Assembly: GCA_046260155.1 (NCBI GenBank) | Contig: JBJYXV010000050.1 | Location: forward strand, 1-64,000 | Source: PFL25 sp046260155 | GTDB taxonomy: Bacteria > Chloroflexota > Anaerolineae > Anaerolineales > UBA4823 | Reading direction: 5' to 3' | Length of the DNA: 64,000 nucleotides | Program-made: the position numbers and the translations under genes | Notes under the pieces: model-generated | Database searches by the model: none | Told to the model about the DNA's origin: nothing | Seen by the model: only the letters and a program-made list of their open reading frames with translations | In this document: one piece after another, positions 17,044-25,662 of the stretch | How positions within the stretch are numbered: the stretch's first letter is position 1 | How the letters are laid out: each line of letters opens with the position of its first letter

Positions 17044-17580
17044 ATGGAATTTACAACCCAAAAATCCGAAACAGTTTATGTGGGCAAAGCTTTTGATGTC
17101 CGGCGTGATCAACTCCTGCTCCCGGATGGTAAAACAACCTGGTTTGATATTGTCATCCACCCGGGAGCAGTAACCATGATCCCTATCGACTCCCAGGGTC
17201 GAATATTATTCGTCCGCCAGTACCGGCATGCGGTCGGTAAAGAATTGATCGAACTCCCTGCTGGAACCCTTAACCCTGGCGAAGATCCAGAAACCTGCGC
17301 CTTGCGCGAGGTACGGGAAGAAACGGGAATGTCAGCTTCGCAATTAGAGAAAATTGGGGAATTTTACCTGGTACCCGGTTACTCAACAGAGTATATGTAT
17401 CTCTACCTGGCCAGTAATTTGAGTGTCGATCCATTGCCAGGCGATGAGGATGAATTTATCACGGTCGAAGCTATTCCCCTGGATGATGTGACCGAAATGG
17501 TCAATAAGGGTGTGATTCAGGATGCAAAATCCTTGGCTGCACTGCTCCTTGCAGAACCCTTCTTGAAAAAATACCGATAA
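17044..17580 (+). CDS. Nudix hydrolase, ADP-ribose pyrophosphatase-like
   Basis: The 178-residue protein has a complete Nudix box G-x5-E-x7-REVREETG-M starting in GTLNPGEDPETCAL. The proline-containing ELPAGTL just before it and the YSTEYMYLYLA segment after it fit the ADP-ribose/ADP-sugar pyrophosphatase branch. It would hydrolyse a nucleoside diphosphate sugar to AMP and sugar phosphate in the cytoplasm. I prefer the ATG at 17044, behind GAGGAAAAGGA, over the ATG at 17020, which abuts the terminator stem. It is convergent with the zinc-ribbon gene that follows. Confidence 0.85.
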   Translation: MEFTTQKSETVYVGKAFDVRRDQLLLPDGKTTWFDIVIHPGAVTMIPIDSQGRILFVRQYRHAVGKELIELPAGTLNPGEDPETCALREVREETGMSASQLEKIGEFYLVPGYSTEYMYLYLASNLSVDPLPGDEDEFITVEAIPLDDVTEMVNKGVIQDAKSLAALLLAEPFLKKYR

Positions 17581-17602
17581 CTGTACGTTAGGGGGGAAAA
17601 AA

Positions 17603-17896
17603 TTAGGTTTGCGGCTGGTTGCGAGGTGCACTGCGCCCAGGACGTCGATCTTTGCGGTTGGTTTTACGACCCGTAGCTGGATTCAGCAAGGTATTGAGCC
17701 AGGTTATCGCTCTTGGATCGAACTCCCTGCGTCCACACATATCGCAAACCCATGCAGGGAAATTGGGAACTGTCACCAATTCTTCGTCCAACCAGGTGAA
17801 ATAGGTCACCGCTTCCATGCGCATCACGCCAGCCAAACATTCTGGGCAGTGGTACGCTGATCCTTGCTGTGGTTCATCTTTCGATGGTGGTTTCAT
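17603..17896 (-). CDS. YgiT-type zinc-ribbon protein
   Basis: The 97-residue protein has two CxxC pairs, HCPECLAG and VCDMCGRREFD, that together make a YgiT/MqsA-N-type zinc ribbon, then a basic C-terminal tail rich in Arg and Lys. Such small proteins are often paired with a toxin, but no toxin gene is adjacent here and there is no Cro/C1 helix-turn-helix part. An in-frame TTG at 17941 would overlap the signal peptidase gene; the ATG at 17896 is preferred. It is likely co-transcribed with lepB upstream. Confidence 0.65.
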   Translation of the reverse strand: MKPPSKDEPQQGSAYHCPECLAGVMRMEAVTYFTWLDEELVTVPNFPAWVCDMCGRREFDPRAITWLNTLLNPATGRKTNRKDRRPGRSAPRNQPQT

Positions 17897-17921
17897 CTCG
17901 GTAGAAAGTGTCCCATAGGAT

Positions 17922-18524
17922 TTAGGGGGCGGCACTGGCAACCGCTGGCCGGTTTAAAATCCCCCATTCAGTTGGTGGCCAATAAATTACCGTTGCCTTT
18001 CCAACCACATAATCTAGAGGTACCGTTCCCCAATTGTGGGAATCAGACGAGTTATTCCTGTTGTCCCCAAGGACAAACAGCGAGTCGGATGGCACATCCC
18101 ACACAGTATCATAAACAGGCGCGGCAGCAATGTAATCCTCATTGAGCTGGGAACCATTTACAAATACCTTGCCATTCTTAACTTCCACCCGATCTCCTGG
18201 CAGACCGATCACCCGCTTAATGTATTCCTGGTCTGGATCACGGGGAAAATGAAATACAATAATATCACCAGTTGCCGGATTGCCAAAATAGTAGGTGAGC
18301 TTATTGACAATCACAAACTCACCACTCTGTAATGTTGGTTCCATACTCGCACCATCAACACGGATACGCGCAGAAACTGTGTTGATCGCCGCAAAAAGCA
18401 CGATCGATAAAATCAGTGTCTCAACGACATCGATAATAAACCTCACAAATCCAGAACGCTTTTCTTCTGTTTCTTGAGGTTCAGCAATAGTTTCGGTATG
18501 GAAATGATCCAAATTATGCTCCAT
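17922..18524 (-). CDS. lepB: Signal peptidase I
   Basis: The 200-residue membrane protease has one N-terminal membrane helix (residues about 30-50) and the serine/lysine dyad of the family: Ser60 in GASMEPTL and Lys103 in YIKRVIGLPGD, followed by GDNRNNSSDS. It removes signal peptides from secreted proteins such as the surface proteins of this window. The ATG at 18524 has TAGGA six bases upstream; an in-frame TTG at 18539 overlaps that site and is rejected. The single membrane helix is the Gram-positive-like form. Confidence 0.93.
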   Translation of the reverse strand: MEHNLDHFHTETIAEPQETEEKRSGFVRFIIDVVETLILSIVLFAAINTVSARIRVDGASMEPTLQSGEFVIVNKLTYYFGNPATGDIIVFHFPRDPDQEYIKRVIGLPGDRVEVKNGKVFVNGSQLNEDYIAAAPVYDTVWDVPSDSLFVLGDNRNNSSDSHNWGTVPLDYVVGKATVIYWPPTEWGILNRPAVASAAP

Positions 18525-18675
18525 CAACAATCCTACCAAGTAAGACCTTCTGGAGATATATTCTCCGTTCTTCGATTATAAAGTCGGGTATAAAAGCGGT
18601 CAAGGTATATTGATCAAACTAAGAATTTTCTTAGGATTCTCATAATATCGTATTTAATTGAAAATGAGAGTTATT

Positions 18676-20049
18676 TTAGCGGCGCTGGCGAAAGAATAAG
18701 CGGATCGGAGTCCCCAGGAACGGGTAAGTTTCCCTGATGCGGTTCTCAAGAAAACGATGATAAGTGAAATGTGCCAGCTTTGGGTCATTCACATAAAGTA
18801 AAAAGGTCGGTGGATCATTACGAATTTGGGTACCGTAATAAATTTTCAATTGCTTTCCAGCTCTGCTCGGAGCAGGATGCAAATCCTGAGCTTTCCGGAG
18901 AATCCGATTGAATTGGGATGTTGACAAGCGCATCAATCGTTCATCATGCACGCGCAAGGCAGTGGGTATCACCTGGGAGACGCGCTGCCCGGTCTTCGCC
19001 GATATAAACAGCAGTGGCACATAGGGCAGGAAGTTTAATTCCTGCCTTAATAAGCGGGAATACTCGTCCATGGTGTAGGCATCTTTGGTTATCGCATCCC
19101 ATTTATTGACCGCCACCACCACGCTCTTCCAGGCATCGATGATATATCCTGCTATATGAGCATCCTGGGCAGACAAACCGACAGAAGCGTCCACCAGCAG
19201 GAGCACCACGCTGGCACGGTCGATCGCCTGCATGGTTCGCATCACACTGAATTTTTCGACACCCGGGGTGATCTTGCCGCGTTTTCGAATTCCCGCTGTG
19301 TCGATCAGGGTGATGGGTGTATCTTCATAGGTCAGATAGGTATCGATTGCATCTCGGGTGGTGCCAGGGATATCACTCACAATGGCACGTTCTTCACCCA
19401 TCAAGCGATTGAGCAGGCTTGATTTACCAACATTAGGCTTGCCGACAATAGCAATATTTACTGACTCGTCCTCTTTTTCTTCATCAGACCCCTGGAATGT
19501 CGCGATCAAAGTTTCCAGCAGATCTCCCGTCCCAGTTCCATGCAGTGCCGAGATTGGCATTGGCTCCCCCATACCCAATTCATAAAACTGGTAAGCTTGA
19601 GAACGGCGCGATTCATTATCTGCTTTATTAACCACCAGGAAGATTGGTGGGGATGGTTCTCCATCTGTTTTTCGTTGGTGGCTGCGAAGGATATTTGCGA
19701 CTTCGTGGTCTGCTGGCGTGACTCCACTCTCAGCATCGACGATGAATAGAACTGCATCCGCCTCTGCAATGGCGATCTCTGCCTGTGCTTTGATCTGGTT
19801 GATAAAATCTGCAGATCCGATCGATAGCGGTTCTTGCGAACTGCCAGTACCAATCTGGCTTGGATCTATCCCACCGGTATCAATGATCGAGAACGAAACC
19901 CCAGCCCAGTTCGCCTCTGCCATCAATCTATCCCGGGTTGTCCCCGGGATTTCGTCCACAACCGCCAGGCGTTCTTCAGCCAAGCGATTAAATAATGTGC
20001 TCTTCCCAACATTAGGACGCCCAACGAGGGCGACAATTGGTTTTTGCAT
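18676..20049 (-). CDS. der: Ribosome-assembly GTPase Der (EngA)
   Basis: The 457-residue protein has two tandem GTPase domains, each with a P-loop (GRPNVGKST near residue 10, GKPNVGKSS near 203), a DxxG (DTGGID, DTAGI) and an NKxD (NKAD, NKWD). The C-terminal KH-like domain ends in FRQRR. Double-GTPase Der acts in 50S subunit maturation and is normally essential. It closes the coaE-cdaA-ybbR-der row, all on the minus strand with short gaps, so it is probably the last gene of that operon. Confidence 0.95.
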   Translation of the reverse strand: MQKPIVALVGRPNVGKSTLFNRLAEERLAVVDEIPGTTRDRLMAEANWAGVSFSIIDTGGIDPSQIGTGSSQEPLSIGSADFINQIKAQAEIAIAEADAVLFIVDAESGVTPADHEVANILRSHQRKTDGEPSPPIFLVVNKADNESRRSQAYQFYELGMGEPMPISALHGTGTGDLLETLIATFQGSDEEKEDESVNIAIVGKPNVGKSSLLNRLMGEERAIVSDIPGTTRDAIDTYLTYEDTPITLIDTAGIRKRGKITPGVEKFSVMRTMQAIDRASVVLLLVDASVGLSAQDAHIAGYIIDAWKSVVVAVNKWDAITKDAYTMDEYSRLLRQELNFLPYVPLLFISAKTGQRVSQVIPTALRVHDERLMRLSTSQFNRILRKAQDLHPAPSRAGKQLKIYYGTQIRNDPPTFLLYVNDPKLAHFTYHRFLENRIRETYPFLGTPIRLFFRQRR

Positions 20050-20058
20050 TCGTTCGAC

Positions 20059-21339
20059 TCAAGGTTGGCTCGTCGCGGTTGGCGCGGGAGCGGGTGTCGA
20101 AGTCGGTGTAGGGGTGGGGGCGATGATGATCTCTAATTCAACTGTCGAAGGCACGATGGATTCGACAGCGATGCGGTCCGGGATAATCTCCACCTGTGGT
20201 TCGAGCTGGTAGGTTCCTAACTCCAGATCAGAAACATCCACCACCACGCGTACATCATCCGGAGTCATCGCATCCAGGATAGGCACAGGTCCAGACAAGA
20301 TCACATCCACATTGTCCGGAGATATCAAGGCGGCTTGAATGGGTAACAGGCCAATTGGTGTAACCGGTAAAGAGATCTTCAAACTGCCTTCAATGGCCGC
20401 GATGCTCACTTGGACCAGGACAAACTGGTCTCCGACCATCGTGACCCCGTCAGGTAACGTGATTGCCACATAGGTATCGATATCATCCACCGCTCCAGTA
20501 AGGTCGACTGGCTCAGTTTCCACATATCCAGGCAGGTCATTAACCAGCTGGGGATCGCTCGAAAATACAACCACGTTGAGCGGGGAGACAGTGATATTGG
20601 TCAATTTATAACCATTTGCAGGTTGTCCCACCGTCTCAACCCTCACGATCACATTGCGATAGCCACCTTGCAGGAAAATTGGTTGAGTGAGCGCTACTTC
20701 AGCAGGGGTGATGTTCACTCCGGAAACTGGTTCTCCCTGCTGATCGAGTGCAACCAGGGGCACGCTGCGTTCAATTGTTTCGGTGGCACCAGAAATATCC
20801 ACAGATGCGCCAACTTGTTCAATTTGAGTGACTATAGACTCGGCCCCTGAAACCGTGACCGAGGATGGCTCGGATATTAACCGCCCTTTCTGGTAACCAA
20901 CAGCTGGATCCCCGGTCACTTCCAGGTTTACCGGATAGGTGCGGGTTAATAATGGCTCTAAGGTAACCTCGATCAGTTCTGGAATTACAGATCCCTGCCG
21001 CACTGGACGAAACGCTGGATTTATCTGAACTTGAACCATCAAATCGTGCGAGCCCGGTTCCAATCCGGCAACATCCACCCAGGATTGGACCGCATTTTCA
21101 GATGCGTCTATCGAATCCATCACTGAGGACGGCGCTTCTAATGTAACCCGCACCTGTGTGGGAATGTTTCCGACGATCAACATATCCGGGTCAAGACCCA
21201 CAATATCAAGGTCCACAACCCGGGTGCGTTCAACATTTGGATTTGCAGCCGTAACAGCAGAAATCCAGACCACAATTGCCAGCACTAATGCCAGGATCAG
21301 CGTACCCAGGTTCCTAAAAAACCAGCGCATAAGTGACAA
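20059..21339 (-). CDS. YbbR-domain protein, partner of diadenylate cyclase
   Basis: The 426-residue protein has one N-terminal membrane helix (residues about 12-31) and an extracytoplasmic part made of about four YbbR-type repeats (for example LEPLLTRTYPVNLEVTGDPAVG), ending in a Pro/Thr/Ala tail. In Firmicutes the YbbR protein CdaR binds and tunes CdaA, and the gene sits just downstream of cdaA as it does here (five bases apart). The likely start is TTG at 21339, ten bases after AGGAGG; the ATG three codons later lies too far from that site. Confidence 0.88.
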   Translation of the reverse strand: MSLMRWFFRNLGTLILALVLAIVVWISAVTAANPNVERTRVVDLDIVGLDPDMLIVGNIPTQVRVTLEAPSSVMDSIDASENAVQSWVDVAGLEPGSHDLMVQVQINPAFRPVRQGSVIPELIEVTLEPLLTRTYPVNLEVTGDPAVGYQKGRLISEPSSVTVSGAESIVTQIEQVGASVDISGATETIERSVPLVALDQQGEPVSGVNITPAEVALTQPIFLQGGYRNVIVRVETVGQPANGYKLTNITVSPLNVVVFSSDPQLVNDLPGYVETEPVDLTGAVDDIDTYVAITLPDGVTMVGDQFVLVQVSIAAIEGSLKISLPVTPIGLLPIQAALISPDNVDVILSGPVPILDAMTPDDVRVVVDVSDLELGTYQLEPQVEIIPDRIAVESIVPSTVELEIIIAPTPTPTSTPAPAPTATSQP

Positions 21340-21344
21340 ATTCG

Positions 21345-22235
21345 TTATGCCTCCTCTCGAGGGGCTTCATCCTGACCAGTGAAAATCCGCTTGAAGAATC
21401 CGGTGATCCCTCTCACTGGTTGCGATGGTCGATACAATGCTCTCAGAATATTCTCCAGCCGCTCCGGATCCAGGCGGCGGATCATACGCCCTGCATTCAC
21501 AACCGAGATAGATCCGACTTCCTCAGATACCACAATCGCCACTGCATCACTCACCTCCGAAATTCCCAGGGCAGCCCGGTGGCGTAAACCCATTTGGCGT
21601 TCAGGGGATTTTGATAATACACCGCTAGCAGATAATGGCAGCACGGATGAAGCTGAAATCATTTTTGAACCAATAATAATCACAGCTCCATCATGCAGCG
21701 GTGTGTTCGGATAAAAAATCTGCAGGAGCAATTCCGCTGACACGTCCGAATCCAACCGCACGCCAGTATTAATATATTCCTCAAGATTGTCGCCACGCTG
21801 CAAAACAATCAACGCTCCGTGACGCCGGTCTGATAAGCGTGCGGTTGCAGCTACCACGGAAGATATCGTGTCTTGTATCTCAGCCGGGTTTCTCCCCCGC
21901 CCTCCATCCAATATTGCCCCAGCCCTCCCCAATCGTTCTAATGCTCTGCGGATCTCAGGAGCAAAGATAACCGGGATCACAAAGAGCAATGCGGGTAATG
22001 TGGTGCGCATCAACCACGAGAAAGCCGGCAGTACCTCAAGGCTGGTCAGCAAACTGATTAATGCGATCACCAGCAAGACACCACGCAGCAGGACCAATGC
22101 TTGGGTATCCCGCAACCAGCGCAGAATGATGAAGAAGATCACCGTGACCAGGATCACATCCAGGATTGCAAATGGATCCAGGCGTTCGAAAACAAAGGTA
22201 AGGTTTTCGATCAAACTATCGATAACATTCGTCAC
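21345..22235 (-). CDS. cdaA: Diadenylate cyclase CdaA (c-di-AMP synthase)
   Basis: The 296-residue membrane protein has three N-terminal membrane helices (to about residue 100) followed by a DAC domain. Key motifs are LHDGAVII (Asp182, Gly183, Ala184) and GLRHRAALGISE, which bind and condense two ATP into c-di-AMP. The start is GTG at 22235, with GGAG nine bases upstream. Together with the following YbbR gene it forms the usual cdaA-cdaR module; in many bacteria the next gene is glmM, but here it is der. c-di-AMP commonly controls potassium and wall homeostasis. Confidence 0.95.
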   Translation of the reverse strand: MTNVIDSLIENLTFVFERLDPFAILDVILVTVIFFIILRWLRDTQALVLLRGVLLVIALISLLTSLEVLPAFSWLMRTTLPALLFVIPVIFAPEIRRALERLGRAGAILDGGRGRNPAEIQDTISSVVAATARLSDRRHGALIVLQRGDNLEEYINTGVRLDSDVSAELLLQIFYPNTPLHDGAVIIIGSKMISASSVLPLSASGVLSKSPERQMGLRHRAALGISEVSDAVAIVVSEEVGSISVVNAGRMIRRLDPERLENILRALYRPSQPVRGITGFFKRIFTGQDEAPREEA

Positions 22236-22278
22236 GGATCAGAGCTCCAAGGTCTTCCCACGTCCAATACGAATCATT

Positions 22279-23415
22279 CTAAACTGGTTTCATCACCCGA
22301 TCTCGCCTCAGCTGCTTGAAATACATCACGGTTCCCACGGGCATTGACTCCAGAGCAGCTTCCTCCCAGGCACTGATTTTCAAATCTTGAGGGCTGCGTG
22401 TACTGTACCCGAGGGCGTTCCAAATATTATTATGGCGGCCCATATGAGGTGGTAGAAACAAAAGCAGTGCTTCACTCTGTAATTCTCGCGAAGCTACCTC
22501 GATAGCGTCCATCAAAACCCGCACTGCCTCCCCGAGGGCTAATCCGGGCTCTAAATAAACATCGCTTACCCTTGCAACCAGATTCTCAACCTGCCATCCA
22601 GCCAAACCCACCAGGCGCAAGTCATCCTTCAAGAGCAGGAAGGCTTTCTCACCAAATGCTGCCATCACATCCTCTTCACTCATCCCCCGGTTGTACTTGC
22701 TCACAGCGGTAATAAATTCGGCGATCTCGCTTGCTTGCCTGGGACCTGCTCTTTCAACCCGCAGACCACCTTCCCCGGCAGGTCCAGGTCCTTCTCTTTC
22801 AAGCATCCCATCCGGGAAGGTCTTCTGCCATCCCGCCAGGACTTGCTTCCAGGTAGCTTCGAATGAGCCACTGTTTTTTATCACCACATCCGCGGCGCTG
22901 ATTTTTTCTGCTTGTGGCGGCTGTGCTGCAATGCGCTGGCGAGCAACTTCAGCGCTTAGGCCTCGCTTGAGTCTCAAGCGCCTGAGCTGAATTTCCATGG
23001 GTGCAGTTGTCACCCAAATATTATCACACGCCGAACCCAAAGGACTCTCCAATAATTTGATCGCCTCCACCACAATGACCTTTTGACTCGCTCGCCGGAT
23101 CAACAGGTCGGTCGCTTGCTGGACCAGGGGATGTATGATAGCTTCTAATTCTTCAAGCGCTTCTGAATCTGAAAACACTATTTTGCCTAACCGGGTGCGA
23201 TCAATCTGACCTTCCGGCGTTAGAATCCAGCGCCCAAAGGTTTTCAGGATTGGCTGATAGCCTGGTGCGTCGTTTGCGATAGCGCGATGCGCAAGCGCGT
23301 CAGCATCGATGCCATAAGCACCCAGGTGCTCGAGCATCTTCCGCACTACACTCTTCCCGGTGGCAATATTACCGGTTAACCCGATGACAAATTTCCCCGG
23401 CCAAGCACTCACCAA
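22279..23415 (-). CDS. coaE: Dephospho-CoA kinase fused to a GNAT-like domain
   Basis: The 378-residue protein has an N-terminal dephospho-CoA kinase (about 1-205): P-loop GLTGNIATGKS, GIDADALAH, and LRRLRLKRGLS of the lid. CoaE phosphorylates dephospho-CoA in the last step of CoA synthesis. Standard CoaE is about 200 residues; here a linker (near 205-220) leads to about 155 residues that look like an acetyltransferase (GNAT) domain, with GLAGWQVENLVARVSDVYL and a late NNIWNALGY. A TTG at 23415 is the likely start, eight bases after GGAG. It is first in the coaE-cdaA-ybbR-der row. Confidence 0.85.
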   Translation of the reverse strand: MVSAWPGKFVIGLTGNIATGKSVVRKMLEHLGAYGIDADALAHRAIANDAPGYQPILKTFGRWILTPEGQIDRTRLGKIVFSDSEALEELEAIIHPLVQQATDLLIRRASQKVIVVEAIKLLESPLGSACDNIWVTTAPMEIQLRRLRLKRGLSAEVARQRIAAQPPQAEKISAADVVIKNSGSFEATWKQVLAGWQKTFPDGMLEREGPGPAGEGGLRVERAGPRQASEIAEFITAVSKYNRGMSEEDVMAAFGEKAFLLLKDDLRLVGLAGWQVENLVARVSDVYLEPGLALGEAVRVLMDAIEVASRELQSEALLLFLPPHMGRHNNIWNALGYSTRSPQDLKISAWEEAALESMPVGTVMYFKQLRRDRVMKPV

Positions 23416-23465
23416 TGGTTCAGCTCCAAAACTACTCTATTTTATACAAGTGTGTATTCACCAAG

Positions 23466-23495
23466 GCAATTGGCAGCAAATTCCATGCCAATTGC
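23466..23495. repeat. 10-bp inverted repeat upstream of coaE
   Basis: GCAATTGGCA (23466-23475) and TGCCAATTGC (23486-23495) form a perfect inverted repeat with a ten-base spacer, about 50 bases upstream of the coaE start. It could be an operator or a leader hairpin; on the minus strand no T-run follows it, so it is not a terminator for the transporter operon. Confidence 0.55.
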
Positions 23496-23551
23496 TTGTT
23501 TAATTGAATTTTAGCCTTTGGAATATGGATTGTCAAAGGAAAGGACTATAC

Positions 23552-23585
23552 AAAAATGTATCCCAGCATCACTCCGCCGGGATAC
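23552..23585 (-). terminator. Terminator at the end of the peptide-transporter operon
   Basis: Read on the minus strand, GTATCCC and GGGATAC (plus positions 23579-23585 and 23558-23564) form a stem followed by ATTTTTGT. It lies about 30 bases beyond the stop of the last ATPase gene. Confidence 0.8.
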
Positions 23586-23614
23586 GCCTGATCGAGCAGG
23601 GAATTTGGGCTCAA

Positions 23615-24646
23615 TTACAGGAATTCTTCCGCATAGTGGCAAGCAACGAAATGGCCCGGTCGTAATTCACGTAGCTCAGGTTCATCAACGGCGCAATCTT
23701 CCTTGGCGATCGGGCAGCGGGGATGAAAGCGGCAGCCCGAGGGAGGATTGATGGGATTGGGGATTTCACCTTCCGGCATAGGTTGGGTCCGTCTTTTCAA
23801 AGGATCCGGGACGGGGACAGCCGCTAACAATGCTTGCGTATATGGGTGAAGGGGATGACCATATAATTCTTTTAAACCTGAAACTTCAGCTAAACGACCC
23901 AAATATAGGATGCCGATGCGATCACAAATGTATTTTGCAGTTGCTAGATCGTGGGTAATAAAAAGGTAAGTAAGATTAAGTTCATCCTTCAGGTCTCGCA
24001 TTAAATCCAGCAGCAAGGCGCGCACACTAACATCAGCCATGGCGATCGGTTCATCGGCCAGGATCAAATCAGGATTCGTGATCAACGCGCGCGCGATCAC
24101 CACCCGCTGGCGTTGACCACCGGAAATTTGATGAGGATACTTGGTGAAAAAGAAATATGGGGGTGACAAACCGACGCGTTCCATGATCTTCATCGTGATG
24201 TCGCGATATTCGGCAGATTTTTCCGGATAGTGTATCTTGAGTCCATGTGAAATTGCGTCGCCAAGGGTCATCCGCGGGTTTAATGAGGCCATTGGGTCCT
24301 GAAAAATGACCTGCATGCGGCGGCGCAAGCGGCGTTGCTCCTCATCATTTAATGAGCCTAAATCAATGCCATCAAAACAGACGGTGCCCTCGGTTGGCTG
24401 AATCAAGCCAATGATCATGCGCCCAATGGTCGTTTTTCCACTCCCGCTCTCCCCCGCCAAGCCAAAGACCTCCCCCCGTCGAATGTGAAAAGAAACCCCA
24501 TCAACCGCGCGCACATAATCAGTGCGTCCAGCAACCAATTGATTGATGAAACCCTGTTGTACAGGGAACCACTTCTTGATATTCTTGACCTCCACGAGGT
24601 TGTCCCATTCCATTTCCGAGCAAGGTGTTTTCTTGATCTCATTCAT
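23615..24646 (-). CDS. Oligopeptide ABC transporter ATP-binding protein (OppF/DppF type)
   Basis: The 343-residue cytoplasmic ATPase has Walker A GESGSGKTT, signature SGGQRQRV, Walker B DLILADEPIAMAD and the C-terminal oligopeptide-transporter extension with Cys residues (GCRFHPRCPIAKEDC) that can hold an iron-sulfur cluster in this family. The ATG at 24646 overlaps the stop of the preceding ATPase as ATGA, and AAGGTG stands before it, so the longer frame to 24703 is rejected. It pairs with the ATPase at 24643-25659 to power the two permeases. Confidence 0.93.
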   Translation of the reverse strand: MNEIKKTPCSEMEWDNLVEVKNIKKWFPVQQGFINQLVAGRTDYVRAVDGVSFHIRRGEVFGLAGESGSGKTTIGRMIIGLIQPTEGTVCFDGIDLGSLNDEEQRRLRRRMQVIFQDPMASLNPRMTLGDAISHGLKIHYPEKSAEYRDITMKIMERVGLSPPYFFFTKYPHQISGGQRQRVVIARALITNPDLILADEPIAMADVSVRALLLDLMRDLKDELNLTYLFITHDLATAKYICDRIGILYLGRLAEVSGLKELYGHPLHPYTQALLAAVPVPDPLKRRTQPMPEGEIPNPINPPSGCRFHPRCPIAKEDCAVDEPELRELRPGHFVACHYAEEFL

Positions 24647-25659
24647 GACAGCACCTTGATGGTTTCTGTATCCTTCTCGGGGTGATCCTGGTAGAGCCAG
24701 CAATGCACGAGCCGACCGGGGGCAACCTCCTCAAGTGTAGGCTCAACGTGATCGCAGATAGGCATAACAGACGGGCAGCGAGGGTGAAATCGACACCCTT
24801 TGGGTGGATGGGTAAGGTTTGGGGGTTCACCTGGCATCTTGTATAACTCTTCCTCATCGTCTAATAGTATGCTGGGTACAGATTTCATCAACCCGCGCGT
24901 ATAAGGATGCAGAGGATCGTGAAAGACTTTTTCAACTGACCCTACCTCGGCCACTCGACCCGCGTACATGACTGCTACCCGGTCGGCTACTTCAGCCACC
25001 AGTGCAATATTATGCGTGATCATCAAGATCGTTACGCCGAATTCATCCCGGATTTCCCGCAACTGGTCAACAAGGTTTGCCTCTACGATCACATCCAATG
25101 AGGTTGTTGCTTCGTCAGCGATGATCAAATGCGCTTTAAGTACCAATCCCAAACCGACCATCACCCTCTGGCGCATACCACCTGATAGATGGTGCGGATA
25201 ATCCGTGAGCCGCCGCTGCTGTATCCCCAGGCGCTCGATCAAGACCCTGATGCGGTCCATTGCCTGTTCTATTTTCGTTTGCGGTTCATGGACCTGGATT
25301 GCTTCAATCAAATGCTGATCGATGCGCTGGACTGGGTTGAGACTGGTCATCGGGTCTTGAAAGATCATGCTGACCTGGCGACCGCGAAAGTCCCGCAGCC
25401 GGTCATCGTCGAAAGTCATAATATCCTCACCTTCAAAGATGATATGACCATTGACGATTTCACCCGGGGGAGAGATCATGCGCATCAACGCCTTGCCAAA
25501 CGTGCTTTTACCGCACCCACTTTCACCTACCAGACCTAATATCTCACCGCGGTAAATATCGAATGACACATAATCCACGGCACTCACTGGCCCCAGGCGG
25601 GTTTGGTAATTGACACAAAGATTCCTGACCTGAACCAGGACTTCATTTTGATCAGCCAT
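24643..25659 (-). CDS. Oligopeptide ABC transporter ATP-binding protein (OppD/DppD type)
   Basis: The 338-residue ATPase has Walker A GESGCGKST, signature LSGGMRQRV, Walker B HLIIADEATTSLD and the C-terminal GCRFHPRCP segment of the family. It sits three bases after the OppC-type permease gene and ends in an ATGA overlap with the next ATPase. Both ATPases look fully competent, so the unusual binding protein and permease belong to an intact transporter. Confidence 0.94.
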   Translation of the reverse strand: MADQNEVLVQVRNLCVNYQTRLGPVSAVDYVSFDIYRGEILGLVGESGCGKSTFGKALMRMISPPGEIVNGHIIFEGEDIMTFDDDRLRDFRGRQVSMIFQDPMTSLNPVQRIDQHLIEAIQVHEPQTKIEQAMDRIRVLIERLGIQQRRLTDYPHHLSGGMRQRVMVGLGLVLKAHLIIADEATTSLDVIVEANLVDQLREIRDEFGVTILMITHNIALVAEVADRVAVMYAGRVAEVGSVEKVFHDPLHPYTRGLMKSVPSILLDDEEELYKMPGEPPNLTHPPKGCRFHPRCPSVMPICDHVEPTLEEVAPGRLVHCWLYQDHPEKDTETIKVLS

Positions 25660-25662
25660 ATC

